Positions 14,532 to 20,098 of a DNA stretch of 20,098 bases are shown here, piece after piece (positions within the stretch are counted from its first letter, which is position 1; each line of letters starts with the position of its first letter). The position numbers were made by a program, and so were the translations under genes. Location of the stretch: assembly GCA_964480635.1 (NCBI GenBank), contig CAYZQE010000043.1:1-20098 (forward strand), read 5' to 3'. The stretch is from CAYZQE01 sp964480635. Its GTDB lineage: Bacteria; Pseudomonadota; Gammaproteobacteria; GCA-001735895. The notes below the pieces were generated by a model. That model saw only the letters and a list, made by a program, of their open reading frames with translations, was not told the origin of the DNA and searched no databases.

Positions 14532-16838
14532 TTAAGCGTTTTTGTCAGTTATTGGAAAAGTAGAATGCTTGATATTTAAATCACGTTGCGGAAACGGTAT
14601 TTCAATTTGATGTTGTTTAAATAATCGGTTAATTTCAAAATTAATATCACTTAAAATAGATAAACGGGTATCAACATTAATTAAGAAACAGCGTAATTCA
14701 AAGTTTAATGAGCTTTCTGCAAATTCTTTAAATAAGACAAATGGATCCGATAAAATGGGGCTATTTTTTATCACTTGATCATGATTACAAGCGATATCAA
14801 GCAATATGGCTTTAACCTTTTCTGCATCTGTTCCGTAAGCGACTCCAACAGGCACAATTAAACGACCTCTAGAGTCTTTTAACATCCAGTTAGTCACTTG
14901 CCCCGAAATTAACTCAGAGTTTGGTACAAGTACATCGGCACGATCAAATGTTTGGATTTGGGTAGAACGAATACTGATTTTTCTAACATAACCTTCTGTG
15001 TCACCTACTGAGACCCAATCACCTGTTTTTATGGGGCGTTCAAATAATAAAATAACACCTGAGACAAAGTTATTAACAATATTTTGTAAGCCAAAACCAA
15101 TGCCCACTGATAAAGCGCCTGCAATGAGGGCAAGGTTAGCTAATTGCACACCCGCGATAGATAAGGTTATTAAAAATGCCATGGCCATACCAAAATACCC
15201 CGTTAAGGAGATCATCGCTTCTTTGCTTCCTCTATCCATACGTGAACGATTCAACCAACTTTTATCTAAGCGCCTCTTTATCCAACCTACAAATGAAATC
15301 ATGATTGAGAATGAGATTAATGAGACTAAGATTCGTGTTGGAATGATTTTTATTGAACCTAAGGTAAAACCATCAACGACTAAATCTTTAAGCGCCAATA
15401 GGCTTGTATCTGATAACCCCCATGATTTAAGCGCAATAACAATGGCAATAGACCAAATTATTATATTGCCACTCAAGCGAAACCATATGGCACCTGGAAT
15501 ATAAGCATCTGTTTTTACACCGATTAATTTTCTAACCTTTTTTTGCCATTGATAGCGCCCCTCATCAAAGCCATCAGTAAAGTCTGAAAATAAACGACTG
15601 ATGAATAATGCGACTAAAATTAAAAATACTGAACCAGATAAGCCAATTAAAATAAAGATGGATAAATTAGAAAACCCAAACCAATCGCAGACTAAACTAC
15701 CAATCAATGCTGCCATCATAAGTAATCTCATTAACAGCGTGTTCGCTAGCAAATTAAACTCACCCAGTACAAAAGTGATCCAGATAAGGTTAGACACTAA
15801 AAAGGCAATGAAGACATTTCGTATCAACCCTTGTGTGAGTATATTAAATGCATAATTGGTAAAGGCAAAATATAAAATAAAACCAATAAATAATAACCAC
15901 GCCAATACTCGTAAACGGCGGGTTAAATGCTGCCCTACTTCATCATCAACATCTAAAAAGTTTTTTGCAGGTGAACAAGGGTTAAAAAATATACGAATAA
16001 TCCAGATAGCAATGGTCAGTAAACTAATACCCGCCATAAAGACAGAAAAGAAATAACCTTGAGTGTCTGATGATGCAATTAATAGGTAGATAGATAAAGA
16101 ACTGCTAGTTAAAAGCAATGGTAAATAATGATTGGTACAAGACAAAACTGAAAACCGTATTTGCCCACCTAGGCTAAGGTTTTCATTATATTTATTTTTA
16201 TTTAAAAATACTTTCAGCCACTTTTTTATCAGCATTGCACTTAATATTGCAAACAACATAATAGCCAATATTTTATATTTATTAACGATTAACCCATTCA
16301 AGTCGATCTCTTGATACAAAAACTCTTTTGTTTCAGTGATTAAAACCAAGGGGTTTATCGCATTGAACTGTAAATGATCTAGGATAGTACTGCGCTGGGT
16401 AAACAGTTTATTTTCTATCAGTGCTTGTTTTTGGGTAATGCTACTCGTTATAGTTTCATTGGTTCTTAGCAGCATCAATCGACACGATGCTAGTTGCTGA
16501 GCACTACCCAACATATTTTGATTAAGACTGACTCTTTTTGAAGTAATAACGGGGTCTTCAGGCACATTTTGAGGGCCTAAAAGGTCTAGATCATCTGCAC
16601 TTTTATTAATAGATGTTTCATTACTAATGATACAGTCATTGGCAAGAGATTGAATAACTAGACTTTTTGCGTGATATTGCTGAAGTTTTTCAGTATTTTT
16701 CTCAGTGTTTACTTGAAGTACTTTTTCTATTTTTGTGAGGAGACTATCCGCAGCACCAAGCTTTAAACTCAGCTGAGGGTCTAAAGCTAAAACCATTTGA
16801 TGAAACAATAGAAAAAAACTAACAATTAAAAGGCGCAT
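14532..16838 (-). CDS. Large MscS-family mechanosensitive channel (MscK/MscM-like)
   Basis: Opens under membrane tension to release solutes during hypo-osmotic shock. I take the ATG at 16838 (768 residues) because it begins a typical signal peptide (MRLLIVSFFLLFHQMVLAL). The frame also extends to a TTG at 16880, which would bury that peptide behind 14 residues; neither start has a good Shine-Dalgarno. A soluble, probably periplasmic helical region (about 25-190) is followed by about nine to eleven hydrophobic segments. The last is the MscS pore helix, rich in Gly/Ala (GALSVGIGFGLQNIVNNF), leading into LFERPIKTGDWVSVG and a beta-rich cytoplasmic domain (RSTQIQTFDRADVLVPNSE). Shorter than E. 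coli MscK (about 1120), so a mid-sized variant. No functional link to the downstream FAD/Fe-S gene is evident beyond the 14-base spacing. Confidence 0.9.
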   Translation of the reverse strand: MRLLIVSFFLLFHQMVLALDPQLSLKLGAADSLLTKIEKVLQVNTEKNTEKLQQYHAKSLVIQSLANDCIISNETSINKSADDLDLLGPQNVPEDPVITSKRVSLNQNMLGSAQQLASCRLMLLRTNETITSSITQKQALIENKLFTQRSTILDHLQFNAINPLVLITETKEFLYQEIDLNGLIVNKYKILAIMLFAILSAMLIKKWLKVFLNKNKYNENLSLGGQIRFSVLSCTNHYLPLLLTSSSLSIYLLIASSDTQGYFFSVFMAGISLLTIAIWIIRIFFNPCSPAKNFLDVDDEVGQHLTRRLRVLAWLLFIGFILYFAFTNYAFNILTQGLIRNVFIAFLVSNLIWITFVLGEFNLLANTLLMRLLMMAALIGSLVCDWFGFSNLSIFILIGLSGSVFLILVALFISRLFSDFTDGFDEGRYQWQKKVRKLIGVKTDAYIPGAIWFRLSGNIIIWSIAIVIALKSWGLSDTSLLALKDLVVDGFTLGSIKIIPTRILVSLISFSIMISFVGWIKRRLDKSWLNRSRMDRGSKEAMISLTGYFGMAMAFLITLSIAGVQLANLALIAGALSVGIGFGLQNIVNNFVSGVILLFERPIKTGDWVSVGDTEGYVRKISIRSTQIQTFDRADVLVPNSELISGQVTNWMLKDSRGRLIVPVGVAYGTDAEKVKAILLDIACNHDQVIKNSPILSDPFVLFKEFAESSLNFELRCFLINVDTRLSILSDINFEINRLFKQHQIEIPFPQRDLNIKHSTFPITDKNA

Positions 16839-17052
16839 GTAGGATTTGCAAGTGACAAGATAAGCTAAGCTAACATTCAATATTTACAATGCAGCTATCA
16901 TTCAGAGCGAATTCTACACCTTCTGTCTAAAAGGGATACTGATTACGTTAATTTATGCCAATATATAAGCTATAAAGTGTAATTATTTCTATATTAGAAA
17001 TAGCCCATCCGCTTTATAATTTAATTAATTATTGACGAATTTATTTTAAAAA
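16839..17052. promoter_or_regulatory. Divergent intergenic region between the channel gene and the DUF1631-like gene
   Basis: 214 AT-rich bases. A perfect TATAAT at 17015-17020 on the plus strand is a candidate -10 for the downstream gene, without a good -35. On the minus strand TAGAAT at about 16914-16909, preceded by TG, could be an extended -10 for the channel gene. An 8-bp perfect inverted repeat, TATTTCTA / TAGAAATA with a 3-base loop, lies at 16984-17002 just upstream of the plus-strand -10 and may be an operator. Confidence 0.35.
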
Positions 17053-17946
17053 ATGCAAACAACCGAAAAATTACACCTTCCTTTTCAAGATGAAATTAAT
17101 CAATTAGCTGCTATCCAAGTGCAACAAAGTGAATGCTTTAATTTGTCTATTGAAGAGCAATATAATTTTTTTAATGTTGAATATAATTCAACCAAAGAGT
17201 ATTTCCATTCAATAAATCATACTGATCTCATTAAAAAATTAGAGTTAGTTGATTTTATGTTTGACATAAATATAGAGCCGTTCAATCTTCCTGATAGTTT
17301 TGAGCAGACATTATCGTTATTAAAAATAATTACGGCTAAAAGTGCATTTTATCATTCTGCATTCTTTATCAATTCACACAATCCCATTGCTCATTATTTA
17401 CGCACAACAAGTAGCCATATTAGTCAAAAACTAACTGCAAAAAATGGCAAAGAATGTTTAGGATTATTAAATGGTAATATTCAAACTCTTATCATTCAAT
17501 ATCAATCTGACCCCAGTTTTTTTGATGTTCAGACAAAAAACATTATTAATACCTTCAAACTAACTAAAGCCCTTAAAGGTGCATCTCAATCATCTAAAAG
17601 CGCTTTAAAAACATCAACTTTAAAAGATAGCTTTACAGGCAAAGTAGCACACAAAACTAATTTATCGCTAAAACAAAAAAATAACGTCTATTTACAACTT
17701 GCGAAAAATATTAGCAAAGGTGATTGGTTAGATTTACAGCAAAAATCGAACAAAATATTGATTAAGTTAATTTGGAAGGCGGATGACAACAGTGAATTTA
17801 TTTTTGTTAATAAAGAGGGTGAAAAAGTTAGGCAATGTACGCTATTAGAACTGGCCTCTGACTTAGAAAATCATATTGTTACTGTTATGTCTAGTGTGTC
17901 TAACACCAGACATAAAAACAATTCAGTTTTAAAGACAATAGGTTAA
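17053..17946 (+). CDS. Uncharacterised protein with a DUF1631-like C-terminal segment
   Basis: 297 residues with no close family recognised for the whole protein. Residues about 1-170 are predicted mostly helical with many Gln, Asn and Phe. A Ser/Lys-rich linker follows (about 190-210), then residues about 213-275 read GDWLDLQ (from 223), IKLIWKADDNSEFIFVNKEG and TLLELASDLE. This resembles the small beta-barrel ending of DUF1631 proteins (GxW...KL.W......Y.FVNR.G....). DUF1631 proteins are usually much longer, so this would be a short relative or a stand-alone use of that module. No signal peptide or membrane helix. AT-rich codon use like its surroundings. It reads as a real gene: long open frame, a candidate -10 upstream, and minimal antisense frames. 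No Shine-Dalgarno is evident. Confidence 0.7.
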   Translation: MQTTEKLHLPFQDEINQLAAIQVQQSECFNLSIEEQYNFFNVEYNSTKEYFHSINHTDLIKKLELVDFMFDINIEPFNLPDSFEQTLSLLKIITAKSAFYHSAFFINSHNPIAHYLRTTSSHISQKLTAKNGKECLGLLNGNIQTLIIQYQSDPSFFDVQTKNIINTFKLTKALKGASQSSKSALKTSTLKDSFTGKVAHKTNLSLKQKNNVYLQLAKNISKGDWLDLQQKSNKILIKLIWKADDNSEFIFVNKEGEKVRQCTLLELASDLENHIVTVMSSVSNTRHKNNSVLKTIG

Positions 17947-17980
17947 AATTTCGTTTAAAGTTTTTTAATGATGCTCAGCG

Positions 17981-18430
17981 TTAATCGACTAAATTAACCT
18001 TTAAATTCATTCCATCTTCACCTATGACTTTTACTTTGCTTTGCGCTAGATAGTCTTCATCAGCCAACACTTTCCAAGTACTATCATCAATTTTTATTTG
18101 CCCTACCCCATTAACCATATCTTTTTCTAAGGTAAAAACTCGACCGATAAACTGCTGAGCTCTTTTATTTAACAAGGGCTGATCACTATCTGCTGATATA
18201 TGGTGAAAGAATTTACGCCAAACAAATATGCTTAAAATACTTTGGATTGAAAATATAACTAACTGGACAGGCCATTCCATCGTAGGAAAAACCCATAAAA
18301 AACCACCCGTTATAATGGCTGAAATCCCCATCCATAAGAAAAATGCTGCCGGGGCAAACATTTCTAACATGATGAGTAACACGCCGATTACCCACCAAGT
18401 CCAATGATCAATTTGAGTTAAAAACTCCAT
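17981..18430 (-). CDS. NfeD-like membrane protein (short form, YbbK/YbbJ type)
   Basis: 149-residue partner of SPFH/stomatin proteins. An N-terminal membrane part of three to four helices (about 8-75: WWVIGVLLIMLEMFAPAAFF, then ISAIITGGFLWVF and LVIFSIQSILSIFVW) is followed by a soluble OB-fold (about 90-149), with GRVFTLEKDMVNGVGQIKID and the final VKVIGEDGMNLKV. The short form lacks the ClpP-like protease domain of long NfeD. Its ATG overlaps the qmcA stop by one base (TAATG), the usual coupling for this pair, which is thought to work together in membrane quality control and membrane microdomains. Confidence 0.93.
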   Translation of the reverse strand: MEFLTQIDHWTWWVIGVLLIMLEMFAPAAFFLWMGISAIITGGFLWVFPTMEWPVQLVIFSIQSILSIFVWRKFFHHISADSDQPLLNKRAQQFIGRVFTLEKDMVNGVGQIKIDDSTWKVLADEDYLAQSKVKVIGEDGMNLKVNLVD

Positions 18431-19338
18431 TATGTTTTTACTTTGACTGAATTTAATAATTCAGTCATGCCGCCTAAAGCACCGATAACACCGCTGGCTT
18501 CAAGCGGCATAAAGACTAATTTTGAATTGTCGGCAGATGCTACTTTTTCTAAAGACTCGACATATTTTAACGCAACAAAATAATTTAATGCATTCACATC
18601 GCCTTTTTTTATTGCATCAGAGACCACCATAGTCGCTTTAGCTTCCGCCTCGGCTTCACGCTCTCTTGCTTCTGCATCCATAAAAGCAGCTGTTCTACGC
18701 CCTTCTGCTTCTAAAATAGCCGCTTGTTTTAAGCCCTGAGCCTCAAGGATTTCGGATTGCTTGGTGCCTTCTGACTCTAAAATAAGGGCACGTTTTTCGC
18801 GTTCTGCTTTCATTTGACGAGCCATAGATTCAACCAAATCTGGCGGTGGAGATATGTCTTTAATTTCGATACGAGTGACTTTTATGCCCCAAGGATTAGT
18901 CGCTACATCAACCACTGATAATAATTGAGCATTTATTTTATCGCGTTGTGATAGCAGCTCATCTAAATCCATAGAACCCATCACGGTTCTTATATTGGTC
19001 ATAGTTAAGTTTAAAATAGCACGGTATAGATCATTCACTTCATAAGCAGATTTAGCCGCATTTAATACTTGATAAAACAAGACTCCATCAACGCCTATCA
19101 TGGCATTGTCTTTAGTAATGACATCTTGTGATGGCACATCCATCACCTGTTCCATCATATTAATTTTAGCGCCAATGTTATCAACAATTGGGACAATTAA
19201 ATTTAAGCCTGGCGTTAATGTTTTGGTGTATTTTCCAAATCGTTCTACCGTATATTCATTACCTTGAGGGACTGATTTAACGCCCAAAATAACTAAAACA
19301 ACTGCCATAACGGCAATGACTATTACTAATACTTCCAT
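18430..19338 (-). CDS. qmcA: SPFH/stomatin-like membrane protein, QmcA family
   Basis: 302 residues. One N-terminal membrane helix (about 3-21, VLVIVIAVMAVVLVILG) precedes an SPFH domain (about 25-190) with VERFGKYTKTLTPGLN, DVPSQDVITKDNA, GSMDLDELLSQRD and WGIKVTRIEIKDI. An Ala/Glu-rich coiled coil follows (about 190-240, repeated ILEAQG/ILEAEG units), then a short tail. QmcA proteins form large inner-membrane assemblies and modulate membrane proteolysis. A clear Shine-Dalgarno (AAGGGGA) sits 7 bases before the ATG. It lies 31 bases behind the YebC-family gene and overlaps nfeD, so the three probably share a transcript. Confidence 0.95.
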   Translation of the reverse strand: MEVLVIVIAVMAVVLVILGVKSVPQGNEYTVERFGKYTKTLTPGLNLIVPIVDNIGAKINMMEQVMDVPSQDVITKDNAMIGVDGVLFYQVLNAAKSAYEVNDLYRAILNLTMTNIRTVMGSMDLDELLSQRDKINAQLLSVVDVATNPWGIKVTRIEIKDISPPPDLVESMARQMKAEREKRALILESEGTKQSEILEAQGLKQAAILEAEGRRTAAFMDAEAREREAEAEAKATMVVSDAIKKGDVNALNYFVALKYVESLEKVASADNSKLVFMPLEASGVIGALGGMTELLNSVKVKT

Positions 19339-19369
19339 GGTGTGTATCCCCTTTTATTTTTCTTTAAGT

Positions 19370-20086
19370 TTAGAATTGAATATCGTGATAAACCTTTTGT
19401 ACGTCATCAAGATCTGTCAGCAACTCCTCAAATTTTTCAAACATTTCTACATCATCCTCAGCTAAAGCTATGGTTGCCATTGGCAAAAACTGAATTTCTT
19501 GAATATCAAAGTCGATAGTATCATTATAAACAGTTAATGCATCTCTCGTTTTTGCATATTCTGTATTTGGTGTGAAAACTGATATTTTACCCTCTTCACT
19601 TTCGATATCAGTCACATCAACATCCGCTTCTAATAATGCATCTAAAACGGCTTCTTCATCGTCCCCATCAAATACAAACACACTGGCATGGTCAAACATA
19701 TGGGCAACAGTACCGGGCGTGCCTAGTTTTGATTTTGTTTTGGTGAAGCACTGACGAACATCGCCGAATGTTCTATTAGGGTTATCTGTGAGGCATTCAA
19801 CAATAACCTTACACCCACCAGGACCAAAACCTTCATAACGTGCTGGTGAAAAATCTTCACCACCGCCGCCCTGTGCTTTTTTAATTGCCTTATCTATAAC
19901 ATGAGTGGGCACTTGGTCTTTTTTTGCACGCGATATGATGGCTCGTAACGCTAAGTTGCCATCAGGGTCAAAACCGCCTGATTTTGCGACCACATAAATT
20001 TCACGACCATATTTACTATAGACTTTTGCATTAGCATCCGATGTCTTTGCCATGGATGCTTTACGGTTTTGATAGGCTCTTCCCAT
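19370..20086 (-). CDS. YebC/PmpR family protein (MGRAYQNRK subtype)
   Basis: 238 residues, full length for the YebC/TACO1 family. Members have been described as DNA-binding regulators and, more recently, as factors that help ribosomes through difficult stretches such as proline runs; which applies here is unknown. Visible: MGRAYQNRKASMAKT, VYSKYGREIYVVAKSGG, DPDGNLALRAII, QVPTHVIDKAIKKAQGGGGE, YEGFGPGGCKVIVECLTDNPNRTFGDVR and the final DDVQKVYHDI. The opening differs from canonical YebC (MAGHSKW), so this is the second, YeeN-like subtype; a classical yebC near ruvC would be expected elsewhere in the genome. The ATG at 20086 matches the family start, with GAG 9-11 bases upstream. Promoter beyond the window. 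Confidence 0.93.
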   Translation of the reverse strand: MGRAYQNRKASMAKTSDANAKVYSKYGREIYVVAKSGGFDPDGNLALRAIISRAKKDQVPTHVIDKAIKKAQGGGGEDFSPARYEGFGPGGCKVIVECLTDNPNRTFGDVRQCFTKTKSKLGTPGTVAHMFDHASVFVFDGDDEEAVLDALLEADVDVTDIESEEGKISVFTPNTEYAKTRDALTVYNDTIDFDIQEIQFLPMATIALAEDDVEMFEKFEELLTDLDDVQKVYHDIQF

Positions 20087-20098
20087 TGGTGTTATCTC

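Noticed and set aside
14998..15504. 168-codon open frame on the plus strand inside the MscS-type channel gene
   Set aside because: It is the antisense of a clear membrane-protein gene, has no ribosome-binding site and no recognisable domain. Antisense frames of hydrophobic genes stay open by composition. Similar antisense frames at 2118-2462, 5271-5474, 7146-7370 and 15601-16056 were dropped for the same reasons.
16839..16880. TTG start giving 14 extra residues on the mechanosensitive channel
   Set aside because: The ATG at 16838 begins a proper signal peptide; the longer form would put a polar stretch in front of it. The choice rests on this alone, as neither start has a good Shine-Dalgarno.
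1..20098. CRISPR array, tRNA/rRNA genes, prophage or genomic island boundaries
   Set aside because: I looked for regularly spaced repeats, tRNA-like cloverleaves, integrase or transposase motifs and abrupt composition shifts and saw none. Apart from the one palindromic element the window reads as stable chromosome.

Overview
The window is ordinary-looking chromosome from a low-GC (AT-rich by eye) gammaproteobacterium, probably aquatic. The evidence is the protein repertoire: PBP1B with a UB2H region, an AroG-type DAHP synthase, the QmcA/NfeD pair, a YebC/PmpR protein of the MGRAYQNRK type, and a rubrerythrin / Fe-S protein / DUF3501 cluster. I cannot place it below class. No tRNA, rRNA, CRISPR array, prophage or transposase gene is visible.

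Layout. 1-3870, minus strand: a PfkB-family adenosine-kinase-like gene, then aroG, then mrcB (PBP1B). The mrcB gene starts at TTG three bases after the aroG stop and runs off the left edge. 4019-4579, plus strand: an exported MsrB, converging on the next pair across a 12-bp hairpin terminator. 4634-7718, minus strand: a two-gene unit of an acetolactate-synthase-like ThDP enzyme and an aldehyde dehydrogenase. 7719-8050: a 332-bp divergent control region. 8051-10623, plus strand: a rubredoxin-less rubrerythrin, a 165-bp palindromic element with a strong terminator, a GlpC/HdrD-like Fe-S protein, and a DUF3501 protein. 10714-16838, minus strand: a large MscS-type channel followed 14 bases later by a 1267-residue DUF3683/FAD/Fe-S/CCG fusion. 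17053-17946, plus strand: a poorly known protein whose C-terminus resembles the end of DUF1631 proteins. 17981-20086, minus strand: a YebC-family gene, qmcA and nfeD, the last two overlapping as TAATG.

How the genes may work together. The most interesting stretch is 8051-14517. A rubrerythrin with no rubredoxin electron-entry domain sits beside a two-cluster Fe-S/CCG protein and DUF3501, and a second, much larger FAD/Fe-S/CCG oxidoreductase converges on them. A redox or peroxide-defence unit is a reasonable inference, but neither the donor substrate nor the electron route can be read from sequence. The 165-bp imperfect palindrome lodged between the rubrerythrin stop and its terminator is the clearest non-genic structure. 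The ThDP-enzyme/aldehyde-dehydrogenase pair is a second metabolic unit whose substrate is open.

Reading frames appear intact throughout. Only the left-edge gene is incomplete. I did not find a clearly undescribed system; the candidates are listed with tests.
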